Shown here in pieces: positions 1 through 12,275 of a stretch of DNA of 64,000 nt. The notes under the pieces are model-generated. The model saw only the letters and a list, made by a program, of their open reading frames with translations. It made no database searches and was not told where the DNA came from. This stretch comes from Antedon mediterranea (Eukaryota > Echinodermata > Crinoidea > Comatulida > Antedonidae), in contig NC_092671.1 in NCBI RefSeq assembly GCF_964355755.1, positions 23,265,070 to 23,329,069 of the forward strand, written 5' to 3'. A program made the position numbers and the translations under genes. How positions within the stretch are numbered: position 1 is the stretch's first letter; every line of letters starts with the position of its first letter.

Positions 1-410
1 ATGGGTAGAATTGATCGTGTGGTAAAAGGGTTGAGAGAATGTCTGATTTGTGTCAGCAGTCGGTGGATTCAGTTTATTGCGAGAACCTGGACAGGCTTTT
101 TGGGATTGTGTTGAGGGATGAAAGTCATCCTTTGAATCCCAATTTAGGCAGTCTCAGGAGTGCTCGCAGTGGAAGATTGCGATCTGCGGCTGCTGGCACA
201 AACCGATATCTTTTCTCCTTTCTGCTCACAGGTATCAGGAGACATCAGATGAGCACCATGGAATAATATGTTCTTGTTGTGAGTTTTTAAAATTGGTATT
301 GTTTCGTGTTGTTATAAATATTGTAATTTTGATGTATTTTAAGACGAGAAATGTAATTTTCTCCTTGTGGGAACGAATAAAGATTATACTTGATACTTGA
401 TGGAGGACTC
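1..410 (+). pseudogene. LINE 3' end: last part of reverse transcriptase ORF plus 3' UTR
   Basis: The frame from 39 to 266 encodes 75 residues and ends in TAA. It carries the pattern HPLNPNLGSLRSARSGRLR followed by a run like RYLFSFLLTGIR, which resembles the extreme C-terminus of reverse transcriptases of CR1/L2/Rex-like non-LTR retrotransposons. The frame upstream of 39 is closed, so the copy is 5' truncated at or before the window edge. An AT-rich 3' UTR follows, with AATAAA near 376 and a tail built of two ATACTTG units around 385-400. This is a dead remnant. The family is inferred from the protein pattern and the clade is not certain. Confidence 0.6.
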
Positions 411-1777
411 TCCGTGTAGACCAGGCGCCAAGAGAATATATTCATGTAAAAAGTCACAACAACTTTGATGGGCTGATTATGTAGATATATAGACAAGATT
501 CAATAATCAATATTGCTGCCAGGTCCTATCCTGTAAATTATATTTAAGATCATCATCAACATTGCTCCTAGTTATTTAAAATTAAAAAATTAAAAAAATT
601 TACCCTGGGGACACAAAATTAGGCGTAAAAAATGGATCTAATCATGTGAAAAGTCACACGGATAGTTGTTGGACATCGTTCCATGTGTATACAATGTTAA
701 AACAGCAATGACGACAGCAACTTTATATCCTGTAAGTTGCCCGAGACAGTAGCCCTAATAGTCCAGTGGCAGTCTCACCACCTGACGGGGGACAAATTGC
801 CATCCAACTTTTCTAGAACAGAATTTTCCGTAGATTATGAATCTGATAGGTAATTATTATTGTTGTAATTTTTAATTAATACAAACATTGAGAAGCAACT
901 GTCAGTAATAATGTTTATTTGTGTATTATGTATTGAAATTTCAAAATTCACAATATTAATTTCTAATCAATTTCACGTACATTTCAGGTCATTTTGAGCA
1001 TTTAAAATAATTTAATTAATTTTAAATACATTTTTTTCGTTTTGCGCACGCACTTGTGCGCACAGCTCGTACAAAACATAGAAAAATGGTTTTTCTAATT
1101 GATTTTGTTTTTCATACCTTCTGTAGTAGATTTTATTCATTTTTATAAACTTTAATTGCAAATAACGATCTTTTGTACTAGTTAATCCCATCTAATAGAG
1201 CGCATCGCTCTAATGCGTGCCCCATTTTCTCCTAGATTTTAATAATAATATGTTGCTAAATCAATTTTTTTTCACATGAGTTTTTCATGTTTATTACGTC
1301 ATCATATAAAAAAATTAGAATAATGTGAGTGACTTAATTTCATACACAGTATATTTTAATATTTTTAATCTCATCGGAATGAAAAGTGACCCACATCATT
1401 AGGCGTCATGTCAAAATGTTTAAAAACGATGACTATGCGTGAAACGCGTATTCTTTTGTTCTTTAAACTTGACCGTACTTCCAATTGTGAAACAACGTGA
1501 AAAACGCTAATATGCACAGCTCAATATTAGTCCCGCCCCCACTGCATGCTTGACTAAATATTTGCATAAACGCGTTAAACATAACAATAATAAATCGTTT
1601 TTTTCGTTACACGCGTTTATTTCGTTTTTAAAAAAATAAAAACTAAATCGTAAAAGTAAGTTGGTACGTTGTCAATCGATCGCCGCTAGGCCGTACATAC
1701 GCTGAACCTAGGTACGTAGTAGCCTAGGTCCAACCTATCCTTGATTTAAGGTGCGTTGCGATCTCATAATACATATA
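411..1777. other. Gene-free AT-rich stretch with fragments of dispersed repeats
   Basis: No credible coding region. Positions about 868-905 share the wording 'taatacaaacattgagaagcaactg' in part with Helentron-like remnants near 32715 and 62945. Positions 920-1000, with AAATTTCAAAAT and TAATTTCTAATCAA, resemble the elements near 46530. Positions about 1398-1450 are the inverted partner of 19361-19412. The stretch therefore looks like old eroded transposon DNA. Confidence 0.45.
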
Positions 1778-2220
1778 GGCCATAAGCAGTAGCTCAAAAG
1801 ATGCCTAGAACATGGATTTTGTTCCCACCTCTTGGATCTACATTTTGAAAGTTGATATTGTGAAATGAATATGTTACACATACTATATCAAAAGTTCTCC
1901 ATGAAATACTTGTACACTTTTGAGCAATGGCCTCTCAAAGGTACCCCACTACTGCAAAAAAGGCACTTTTTGAGGTCTGGAGGTACTTTTATGGGCCAAT
2001 ATCTTTAAAAGTCTTTGTCCAAATGCAATTGTCTTTTCTCTGTGAGTAGTCCAGTATATTGTGAACACTTATCCAAAATTTAAAATTTAAAAAATAAGTA
2101 TTTTGTATGTGAGGAAAACTGAAAAATTACAATTATTTAGTTGTAATTGCACTTTTCAAGATGTTTAAGACACAATATCTTCGTAACTAATTGACATACC
2201 ATATTTATATTTTTTTCCCA

Positions 2221-2895
2221 ACTATTTGAGAGGGTTGTTAAACAAAATTCAAAGTTTCAGCTTGTCAGCTTCAGGGAGGTTTTATTTATGAAGATGCAAA
2301 AACTGAGATTTGGCCAATTTTATAGATAATTTTAATATCTTTTAGTCGTTTTTTGAGCAGTTATATTTTAATAATCAACTCTCACTATGTATTTATATTC
2401 ATGCAATGGGTATCCTAGTGAGTTAGTGACACACAAGTGAAGTTTCAACGCAAAAGAAATTATTATGCAATAATATGATAGTAACTTACATTGCATTTTT
2501 GTTTGTTTTTAGTGCCAATTTTGTGTGAACTCGACTCAAACCGTAAAAGGCGCCTGAATAAATACTATGCCTTTTCTGTACAACTACCCGAGAGGGTTGA
2601 TAAACAACCTTTTCAAACCAGCTTGATGATTTTTTTTATATAGGAAGATGCACTGCACCAGCTGAGAATTTGCTAATTTTATAGATAATTTTGATGTTTT
2701 ATTTGTTTTTGAGGAGTACGTAAGCCTACATGATTTCTTAGAAAGTGACTTGCCATAATAATATTTATATTCATGCAATGGGTATGCTAGGTTAGTGACA
2801 CCTGAGTAAATTTTCAACACAAACAATAAATGATTATGCAATAACTTATTTATTGTAACTTAAATATTGCATTTTTTAGTGCCAATTTAGGCCAG
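2221..2895. repeat. Tandem duplication, two diverged copies of about 365 bp
   Basis: The block starting GAGAGGGTTG near 2228 is repeated near 2589. Shared landmarks are TTTATAGATAATTTTGATG-like words, TATTCATGCAATGGGTAT (2395 and 2768), TTATGCAATAA, and TTTTTAGTGCCAATTT (2508 and 2874). Offsets between landmark pairs run from about 361 to 372 bases, so the copies differ by several indels. Nothing coding is visible. Confidence 0.75.
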
Positions 2896-4159
2896 GAGCT
2901 TCCATAAAAACAACCCATTTTTTTCTGTGAAACACCAGATAAGTAGGCCTGCCAGCCCATTTTTACTGTTTTTATATTGATAACATGAATGTAACTCTTG
3001 TGGAGAGAACTATTATTGTTGATAATGATATGAGATGGACATATATACACACAATATACAACAAATACCTTGTAATGTATTTTCATTTATTTTTTTTTTG
3101 TTTCTTTTGGATTTGTGTTTTTTTACAACCCTACATGTTGCCCAATATACAATGTATATAATCCTACTCTTCTCTAGATACGTTGTACCAGCATAACTAG
3201 TAGTCAAGTAGAAAACTTGTCAATTTCAGGTGTGGCATAGCCAGTGTACAATGGAAATAGCAAATATACTTTAACTAATTAATAAGTAATAATTACTATG
3301 TGGAATATCCTTCATATACAGTATGTACATACTACGTGGTCCAGGTAGGTAGGTACAATTAAACATAGATTCAGCAACATTTGCAGTAAGTATTTTACAT
3401 TCAGCCAGTTGATGGTTTTGAAGTTTATGAACAATTCAAGATGATGACAATTGTTTTGAAGCTGGTATCATTTCTGTAACAAATAATCAAGAATAGATTA
3501 TCTAATTTATATCGATTACTTAATATTTTAGTTAAACTGAATATTATTAAATTACAATGAATCTTTTTAGTTTTATATTAAAAAATTAGTTCAGATTTGT
3601 GGTAAACCATACACAGAAATGTTGAAACATTCTCAACTTTACTTACTCTACCACACACTTTCCATTACTATATAGTGTTTATTGACAATGCAACCTGGTA
3701 TATAAAACATTTTTAAAGTAATGGATGTTTTTCAGCTATTTCTTGCATTCATTACTATTTTTAACTTTCATTACTAATTTTACTACTATTGTATATAATT
3801 ATAACAAAACATAAATCATTTGGCATTTCTCATCTCTAGGCCTAACATTAAAAAAGGATCCAAAACTTACCAGAATCAGTGAACGTGTTCAGCATTTTTG
3901 TGCCTCCTTTCCACTAGACAACCTAGACATAAATAATTGAAGATAAATTGAATTGAAATGATACAGTTGAAATGAAATAAATTATTTTAAATTAAAATTA
4001 AGCATTTATAAATAAAAATAATACCGGGCTGATGTATGAATACTAGGCCTAGTCTTCGGACCAGGCCATCAAAATGAATGCATAATACTAAATAGGATAG
4101 CCTAGGTACAGTATAGGGAAAGCCTGCTTACTAGGCCAGACCAAATTAATTATTTCAAA

Positions 4160-5020
4160 CAATAGAGAGAAATGGCGAACCGGCGTCTAAAATCCGAGTG
4201 GGTATAAAATCATAACAAACCGTTGAGGGCGGCACATTTCCTATGTTTATACACGTGAATCATGGCGTCGTCTAACCAATGTTGTTGCTGTAACGCTCAT
4301 AATTCTTGTTATGTATAAAAGTCATCCATCATTCACAATCATATTCCTAAAAATATCTCATATCTGTAGGTCTACATTAGACTAGGCCTATAGTATTATA
4401 GTAGAATGGTGTTATCAAGTATTCATTACTGGCGATAGCCCCCTCCCTGCAGGAAGGAACGCCGCATCACTAGCCACATAACAAAATGGCAGTTGTCAAG
4501 CTGAAACTAATGCTTAGGCTAGGCCTACATCTACTAGAGATGCTTTATTTAGTCTTACTACCTAGCTACTGTAGGAGAGGCTTAGCAGCACCCTAGCTAA
4601 AGTAGTAGTAGTAGTACAGTATGCAATAACGAATTTCCAATATTATTATGATTATTATGATTATTATTAATCCCTGATCCGTGCTAGGCTCGAGTACTCG
4701 AGGTACTACAGCATATACAGGCCAACTATCTAGGGCCTAGAGCTGGGTACTCTATATAACAAAAACGCGTCTTAATTCAATCCAAATTAAAATAAAATAT
4801 GTTAAGATTTGCCCATATAACATTAAAATTGTTAAGGGGTTGCAAAAAAAAAATATACTGCTATTATGTGTGTTTTAAACGTTCTTTTCTACCTACTTTT
4901 TAAACTCAACCCATCGGAATTTCCCATACAAAAACATGTGACGAAATGGTTTGTTTACAATCTATACCCACTCGGTGAAATTTGAGTGACGTCATCGCGG
5001 TTCGCCATTTCTCTCTATTG
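4160..5020. mobile_element. MITE-like element with long inverted termini, inside the 4.1-kb unit
   Basis: The left end CAATAGAGAGAAATGGCGAA (from 4160) is repeated inverted at the right end (to 5020), a perfect match over at least 22 bases. Homology continues with CGAGTGGGTATA near 4193 and its inverse near 4968. The length is 861 bp. No target duplication is obvious. The interior (5' of 4470 and around 4560-4740) is AT-rich with CTAGGC words and shows no ORF. The superfamily is unknown. Confidence 0.75.
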
Positions 5021-6592
5021 TAATTATTAATAATAATAAATAATAATATATTAATTTTAATGTGTATTTATTGTGTTTGCTCAAAATGTACTAAAATTAT
5101 GCTATCCTCACCTGTGTCTTTGTATTCCGTTTGTCGCCGTTTTAACTTAATAATAGCCCATTAAGTTATAGTTTAGTAGCAGGCCTAACTGTACTGTACT
5201 GCTGCTGGGCCTAGCCTATGCCATCTTGAGAGTAGCCTAGTATACACCTCCAGACCTAGGCTAGTGTGCTACCTTAAGCCTTTAGGCTAGAGCCTAAAGA
5301 CGTAGCTAGCTAGCCTAGCCTTTCTGTACGAATATTATTAATATAGCACACTGGTTTAAGTGGTAACATTCTAAAAATCCCATTTCTTATATGAGCAGGA
5401 GACTATTTCAATACAATAGGATGATCATAAGATGCATCATTTCTTCGTTTACAGTAGCATTTGTTTGGTGGGGAATCATACAAATTTTCCTCCACGTCTA
5501 GCTCCATTCATCATGATTGAATATTTTTGTCCACGTGTGACGTTGCCGTGTGTGAGTTTTGGGGATTCCCCTCATCTGTAACCAGAGCATGATTGGTGAA
5601 ATACGATCACGTGGTACAGTTTTTAAGACGTTGCGGATAATTTGAACGTGTAACGTTCGGCCCGACCAAATCACTCACGCGGTGTATATTAAAATAAAGT
5701 ACCAAAATAAAACAGTAATTTCTCAAAATTGTCTAACACGATTATGGAGAACTTTTGATATGTTGTTATTTATAAAATTATTATTCTAAATATGTAAAGA
5801 AATTGTAGATCCATGACATCGGAACGAGATGAAACGTTAGAATTTACTGCTTATGGCCTAATAACAATTATTAACCTAAAAAACAATGAAATCGCAGATA
5901 GCCGAATGTGTAATAACTGTAAAATGCAACTGTAATACAAATAAAATACCTATTTAAAGTTCGCTCAGTAAAGGCTGGTTTCCTGTCGACGTAAGAAGTC
6001 GAATTTTGCAACGATTCTTGCGTTTCATACGTTTCTTACGTCTCTTACGAAAGTTGAGAAAAAATTGACGTCGTTGACGTTAGTCAAGATCGTGTCGGGC
6101 CGCAGAGAAACATCTGTAGTTATGCTGCTCCCGAAAGTTGAAATTTTGGCTGTGAAACACACGTCGTATGCTTACGTCGATTTTAGTGTTGTTACGAAAG
6201 TTGAAATTTTTTTCTTACGTCGGTCGAATTTATGACGTATTTGAAACAACATCTCTGATTGGTGTTTCTTTTTAGAGCGGGTTTTATTATTTTTCGCGCA
6301 AAATGTTGAATGTTGTTATTGTAGCCTACCTGTCAGTGCAGCACACCAACATGTTATTTTCAGTAGATAAGCTAGGCCCTAGTATTAGTAAAATACTTAA
6401 TTAATACTGTACGGTACCGTACTAATAGGAATTGATTTGACCAAATAATCAAACTAGCCTAGGCTAGTAGGCCTATGTATTATTTGTATGAATCAAAATA
6501 TGAATTAATTATCCTGGCCCTCTAGGCCTAGCCTTAAATAGTTTTCAAAATTAAAAAAAGGCAAATCATTTCGAGATTCCTATTATTATTAA

Positions 6593-7218
6593 AGACCCCT
6601 TCCCTGCAAATTTGGACGTTTTTTGGAAAATAATACATATATATCACTTTAAAAACATTAAACCATGTCATTCCTTGTCTTAAATGTACGTTTTATGGTA
6701 AATTATGATAAAAAGTGAGAAACAATGCACTACCTAAGTAGCTCGCGGCGATCGACCTCTCGTGGACGGTCTTAGGCCTAGCCTAGCTAGGCTTAGTTTT
6801 GTAGGCCTAGCTGGTAAACATCGGTAACGTACGAACATCGTACGCGAGCTATATACCTAGCCTGACGTTGTATAGTTGCTGCATTAATTGTCTTTCTATT
6901 TTTGCCAGACTCCGTTGATACAAATTGGGGAAAACCCGGTATTTTCGTTGAAAAGTTAGCAGTCTTCCATTTGTTTTGGCCTCACGATCGATCGAAAAGT
7001 GGGCGAATTACAGGTGAAAAACAAAAATATCAATCCGCGCGCAATGCATTTTGGGATTTATAGCGGGCCGCTATAATTATTAGAATCGGCTTATTTTTCA
7101 CATTTTTAACCGTTTAAAGACGAAAAAAGTTATCGCAATAGGACCATATAGTATTATTTTTACATTAAATATAGTTTGTGATGTTAAATTAGATCTAAAA
7201 AACGTAGGGAATGGGGCT
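6593..7218 (-). mobile_element. 626-bp MITE flanked by TTAA, copy A
   Basis: The ends read AGACCCCTTCCCTGCAA (from 6593) and, inverted, AGCCCCATTCCCTACG (to 7218). TTAA flanks both sides (6589-6592, 7219-7222). It is the reverse complement of the element at 43851-44476 over its whole length, and both copies measure 626 bp. TTAA duplications occur in piggyBac and Kolobok elements; the A/G-rich start fits Kolobok better, which is inference. It contains no ORF of note. It lies inside the 3.3-kb TIR element, so it arrived later. Confidence 0.9.
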
Positions 7219-7249
7219 TTAAACCTACCTAGGCCCTAGACTAGGCATT

Positions 7250-8637
7250 GGCCTATTGGCCTAAAAGCATATCTAATCGAGCATGAGATAGTACTACCGC
7301 AGTAAGATACCCATTATTTACAGGCCTATAATCTATATATAAATTTACGTAAGGGCAAAATTCGGTAAATCGCGCTTTACTTCTAGAATTTTTACTCGAT
7401 GGTATATAAAGTTGGTTCGTACTTTCGGTACTGATTTTAACCACCTGATGTAACCCTGTTTACTAATTAAATTAAGTTAGATAATTAGTTATTGACGATT
7501 AAAACGAATTTAGGTTCAACGATTTGCCCCAAATAGGGGTGTTTTCCGATCGTGGTATACACTGTCTAATAATGGAAAATCTTGAAAAATACCCGCCACA
7601 AAAATGCGAGGAGGCTTCGCATTTTCCTATCTCCTCCTACGATAATTGTTTTTAATAGCTGAAAACCGGTTGAACAGCTAGAGTACAGCATCATAATGTT
7701 GAAGACAGACCGATTTTCTTTAAAAAATACTATTTTGATTTAATATACGATTATACAAATGTATTGATTTGCGATGAATGGAACATCCCAATCTCTCAGT
7801 CTGCCAGAGTTTGGTTTAACACAAGTAGGTAAATTTATGAGCCCTTGGTTTAACACATACGGTAGGTAAATATATGGGCCCTTTGAGAATAAACTTGAAC
7901 AATACTGTAAATACCTATTATAATTACCTATTTTTGGTCCTCATTTGAATCGAACATTTTTTACTGTGAATGTTCGTACTGTTAGATGTAATATAAAAAT
8001 ATATACAAATAAACTTATTACTGAGATTGTGGATAGGCTCTACTGTTAGATATATAAACACATTATTTATACAAACAAACTATACTGACAGTTCCTTCTC
8101 AACGTTTGTATTAATTAATAATTACCAAAAATATAAACGTCGTAGTGGTGTATCGTGACTATATTTCAATCGATTATGACAGTGACAGTTTTAACAAAAG
8201 GTATTAAATCGCAAATTTTTTACTGTATTTAGAGGTATATTATTTATAGGCCTATAAAACATGAAAAAAATATTTCGTTACTGAGTGCATAAAGAATATA
8301 TTTAAAAATTGTTCCTCTTTGCACCTATCCGCTTTCCCATCCCTCAACCCTAATGTTACATCTCCCTGGTTACATACAAAACACAAATTGGGTTTCTTTA
8401 AATGACTCATTTTGTGATAAGTTTTTCCTTCGGAAATAATTCCCAGGGTGTTAATTTTAGTTGACTACATAAATCATCGTGTCTATTTTTTCGTTTCTGT
8501 AAACGACAATGTATTATAGTCCTGCGGTACGTACATTTGAAATCGCCAGTTTTGCTACTCTGAAATAACTATGTATTCAAGAACCATCTGTGGGTACGAC
8601 CTAGATGGTACGCGAGCGAAGCGAGCGTACCATCTAG
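7250..8637 (+). mobile_element. Helentron-like non-autonomous element, hairpin end at 8601-8637
   Basis: The 3' end is a palindrome, CTAGATGGTACGC ... GCGTACCATCTAG, with loop GAGCGAAGCGA (8601-8637). It ends in CTAG followed by T, as is usual for Helitron 3' ends. The body is repeated in reverse at 32300-33440, and its 3' part again in reverse at 57211-57710, with shared wording such as CATAAATCATCGTGTCTATT and GGTACGTACATTTGAA. The exact 5' end is unclear (about 7225-7255). No Rep/helicase ORF is visible, so it would be non-autonomous. Confidence 0.6.
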
Positions 8638-8986
8638 TAAGAATACATTTAACAAAACAGTATAAATTATACAAAATCAAGCAAACAATTTTTTGTTAAA
8701 GTTACATAATAATATTATATTGCTTACAAAGGGGCTTTCTATATCTTATCTTGTTGCAAATGTTCATTTTCGCGACGTTTCTACCGATGCTGATTGTTTA
8801 TTGCACGTCCATAAATAAGAGTATTATATTTTGATATGAGTTGTAAACTCCCTGATTAGAACATGATTAGGCTAAAATTATAGTAGTAAATACATACAAA
8901 TGTTATTGTCCGGCTTTATTTCACTATAAGGACATACACATTACGTAATAACTCTTGTCGCTCATTGGTTGCTTGTTACGATTGCG

Positions 8987-9039
8987 CTTACGTCTCTTGC
9001 GAAAGTTGACTTCAAGTCAACTTTCGTAAGAGACGTAAG
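8987..9039. repeat. Palindrome with 26-base arms
   Basis: The arms at 8987-9012 (starting CTTACGTCTCTTGCG) and 9014-9039 are inverted copies with one mismatch and a single-base spacer. The same words (TTACGTCTCTTACGAAAGTTGA) occur once near the left end of the host TIR element at about 6037-6058. The palindrome is probably part of the subterminal architecture of that element. Confidence 0.85.
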
Positions 9040-9082
9040 AAACGTGACGCAAGGGCGTTCATTCAAGCGTAAGATAAAAAAT

Positions 9083-9232
9083 CCCGGTTTCCTGTAAAAT
9101 CGGAAGAAAACGTCGTATCGCAACAATTGTTAGGTCATCGGTTTCCTGTAAAATCGTTTGTCGTTACCATTTTTCTTACGTTGCGTCGATTTTATAAATT
9201 TTCGATCGTAATCGGTTTCCTGTAAAATCCGC
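9083..9232. repeat. Subterminal repeat, three copies of GGTTTCCTGTAAAATC
   Basis: Copies begin at 9086, 9140 and 9214. The first eleven bases also match the terminal repeat of the element (GGTTTCCTGTCGACG). Such subterminal arrays often serve as transposase binding sites. That role is an inference. Confidence 0.8.
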
Positions 9233-9299
9233 ATTTCTTACAACAAATCGACGTAGTCGCAACAAAAGTGATGTTCTTACGTCGACAGGAAACCAGCCT

Positions 9300-11224
9300 T
9301 AAACAACAAAAGCCGATCACTCTTGGCAGCCCATCATTCCCGCCGCAGTGCCATTATAGTACGATGTTGATAGGTGGAGTATTGAGTCGTTTTTATGATT
9401 GATACTCCACTGCCCACGTTTTTATACTAAAACTACTGTCAAAACTTAACCAAGAAAATGAATTTCTACTGCTACCACAGTTCAATTTCTACTGTTATAA
9501 CATTTTTTTGTAATGCTTTTGTATACAGTCTTTAATAATCCTAATTAATAAATTATCTACGCGTCGATCGTAGGGTGGTGCGTAGGGTTAGTAAACACCA
9601 TTGTTATCGCCTTTAGAAGCATGGACATTGCAAACAAACAATGTTTTGTTCGCTATTTAAAATCCTATCTAAAGCTAGAAGACGTCAATTTTTGTAGCCG
9701 CCCTATGCTGTTAGGTTAACCTAATTTGGCCGGTCATCCGCAGACGAGACGACATCGGACCCGTTGGGAAAGGGGCCTTTAGCTCACGCAGAGAGGTTGG
9801 GTTAGCGAATTATAACAAAAAAAAAGACATCTAGGCTAGGACACCAACAAAATATATGCAAAATAATATATTCCATGTTAAGATTTAAGATAGGCTTTTT
9901 AAATAATCATTACATGCGTAAAGAAAATGCCCGACTGGAATTTGGATGGAGGGAAGAAAACATGTGACTCTGAGAGGTTTCCGTAAACAGCAAAGAGTAT
10001 CGTGTTTCATGCCATGTGACCAAAAAAAAAACTAGGTCTGTACTTTTAATTACGGTCTTCTGTCGGCAGTCTTTTTGAGCGACCGATTGAACGTTCTGAT
10101 ACTAGATACTGGACAATATTATTTTTATTTTTCACGCCGCCATTTTTAACATCTTTTTTTTGCCGACGTACTTTTGTTTAAGGGCTGCGTAAAGCCTAAC
10201 ATTTTTCTTGTGCAATGGAAAACTGCGCGTGCGAATACGTGAAATGTTTGATTCACACGACTAAATTCGCCTAGTGGAAAACAGGCTTTAAGAATTTCGT
10301 TTTCAATGCGAACGTCTACGAAAACTGCATTAAACGTGGCGCTTAATGTGTATAGGCTACTTCAGTTTTGTTAAGAAAAATATTTATTTTATTTTTGGAT
10401 TTAGGGTGGGGAGGACTATAACTTCTTTATATTTATCGTGACGATTTTTCAATCATAAAATAAAACGGGACACAATGAATTATAACTAGAGGCCTAATGT
10501 ATTTTAAAAATATTCCATACCGAACGATTTATTCAAATAAAGAACATTTTTTATTAATTATTTTTCCCAAACGAACTAAAGACAAGATGACAAACCACCA
10601 ATTGAAATTAAACAAAACTTTTATTAAACATTTTTAGTATCTATAATAATATATAATTATTTTTGTTTTCTTTCGATTATTATTATTATTATTATAGTAT
10701 GTTAAACTAAATGATCAGAGCATGATCCTATAGAAATAAATGTTGTTATTTTGCAAAGCATTGTTTTGTTGAAGCTTTTGTTATTTATTGATCCATGAAT
10801 AATATGTGGTGGTTAAAATAGGAATTCGTAAAATAGTACAGCTTTTACATTCAGGAAATAAAACTAAAACGCATAGCATCATAATATACAAAAAAATTAA
10901 CCGATGTTTTTTTCACTTTTAAACAATGATTGTACCATCATTGTACTGTTGTACATATTCCTATACAAAAATGAGTAAAGAAAATTATTAACAGAAACTT
11001 GACGATGAACTTACTCTATAATAATACCAATAAAGAATCAAAGGTAATAATACTCTCTTAAATTCATCGATTGGAAATTTCGATCGTATTTACGTTTGAT
11101 GATTAAAACCAAACTTTTTAGACTGAATATGGTGTTCATGAACGTAAAATACGCTCCAGTTGAAAATAAAGTTTCAACTGATAGAAAGTTTGATTACAAC
11201 ATCCAATCAGCGCCTAATATATTG
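9300..11224. other. Gene-free stretch, no clear element boundaries
   Basis: No open frame of note and no exon-like segment. Around 10195-10290 there is a weak inverted pair, AAAGCCT ... AGGCTTT with GGAAAAC words on both sides, which may be an eroded MITE. A TTATTATTATTATTATT run lies at 10678-10695. Otherwise only AT-rich unique-looking sequence is seen. Confidence 0.4.
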
Positions 11225-11600
11225 TGACGTGAAAGCGCGCGGACAAAAGTTTGTCTTGTTTCCCCGCCTCGCTTCCCGTCCGGCCGCCCGCCTATGATCT
11301 TCAGAGTCAGTGTATTCGATCGTATTTTAGATTCTTTGTCGACAATTTACGAGCTACCGTATTCGTAACATATACCAATTGAATCAATATCTATTTTAGA
11401 AGGTTGGTAATCATTTATTTTAAATTGAATCTAAGGCATACGCTACATTGAGGCCTACATTCACACCACCACCACCGCGCACATTTTCTGGCCACAGCAC
11501 AGATCTATCTAGCCTAGTTAGTAGTCTAGTTGACGTGACAGCAGCGAGTGTTGTGTACGGCTCGAGTTTATTTTGGCCGGTTACCGAGTTACAGTAGGCT
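11225..11600. promoter_or_regulatory. CpG-rich strip, possible gene 5' end
   Basis: Positions 11230-11295 (GAAAGCGCGCGG, CCCCGCCTCGCTTCCCGTCC, GGCCGCCCGCC) and 11460-11580 are much richer in G, C and CpG than the surrounding DNA. Such islands can mark a promoter or a 5' UTR. No start codon with a credible downstream frame and splice donor was found, so this is only a candidate. Confidence 0.25.
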
Positions 11601-11990
11601 ATAGGCCTAGCTAGTGAGTAGCCTAGGTTAGATTTACTAAATCAAATGTGTTATGCCTTGAATATTATTCTATCTAGGCCTAGCCTAGTTGAATAGGCAC
11701 ATTGTATAAACATTTTTAATGAATACTAAGAAAACGTTGTAATTGTTGATGACGTTCTACCCTACCTAATAATAGACATCCCCTAGGCCTAGACCTAGTA
11801 GGCTAGCAGTACTAGGCTAGTAGGCTAGGCCTAACTAGTAGGTCTAGCTGGAGAAGAGCTAGGCCTAATAAATAGGCCTAGTCTAGGCTAGTTACTAAGC
11901 CTAGGCCCTACTTTAATACTATTTCCTAGACTAGGCCCCTAGGCCTAGAGCCTCTAGTAGTAGGCCTAGGGCCTAGCCGTCCTACGAATA
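11600..11990. repeat. TAGGCCTA/CTAGGCCTAG-rich island
   Basis: Self-complementary words based on TAGGCCTA, CCTAGG and CTAG are packed from about 11600, and most densely at 11770-11975. They follow no fixed period. Smaller clusters occur at 5170-5330, 6420-6540, 6770-6800 and 44260-44310, and a large one at 51375-51860. This looks like word-level low complexity rather than a tandem repeat. Confidence 0.7.
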
Positions 11991-12275
11991 AATTATGATA
12001 TAATTAATAATTATAATATTAATAAATAATGACGATAGGCTATACTGTACAGTACTATAAAATTTAGTAGAAACATATTATTTCTATCTATTGCACAGGA
12101 AAAATGCTTGACTACATGTCAATGATGTTTCGGGCTGCAATAATTCACAATAACAACATGGGATGGACATCTTGAACGATTTATATTTATTTTTTTATAG
12201 TAAGTAATAATAATATGTTGTATATCTGTATTTAAATCACTGTCTTTATACATGTCAATTGTGTATATTCGTGTT

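Larger units (their letters stand above)
1778..5858. mobile_element. 4.1-kb DNA-transposon-like unit with terminal inverted repeats, no transposase
   Basis: Both ends read GGCCATAAGCAGTA inward (1778-1791 and, inverted, 5845-5858) and each is flanked by TA. Homology continues inward: TGGATCTACA at 1833-1842 matches inverted TGTAGATCCA near 5806, and a 17-base word containing CAAAAGTTCTCCAT near 1888 matches an inverted copy near 5745. The imperfect terminal repeats are thus about 115-130 bp long. TA flanks would suit a Tc1/mariner-type duplication, but two bases are weak evidence. No transposase can be read. The interior holds a tandem duplication (about 2221-2895) and a nested MITE (4160-5020). 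Confidence 0.6.
5972..9299. mobile_element. 3.3-kb TIR element with TAA target duplication (PIF/Harbinger-like, non-coding)
   Basis: A 26-base perfect terminal inverted repeat beginning AGGCTGGTTTCCTGTCGACG lies at 5972-5997 and 9274-9299. It is flanked on both sides by TAA (5969-5971 and 9300-9302). Three-base TWA duplications are typical of the PIF/Harbinger superfamily, so that assignment is an inference. No transposase ORF is present. Near the right end are a large palindrome (8987-9039) and three copies of a subterminal motif. Two younger elements have inserted inside: the TTAA MITE at 6593-7218 and a Helentron-like element ending at 8637. Confidence 0.75.

Noticed and set aside
12096-12178. 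Possible exon after TTGCACAG with ATGCTTGACTACATGTC
   Set aside because: Short frame, no donor in phase, no recognisable protein.
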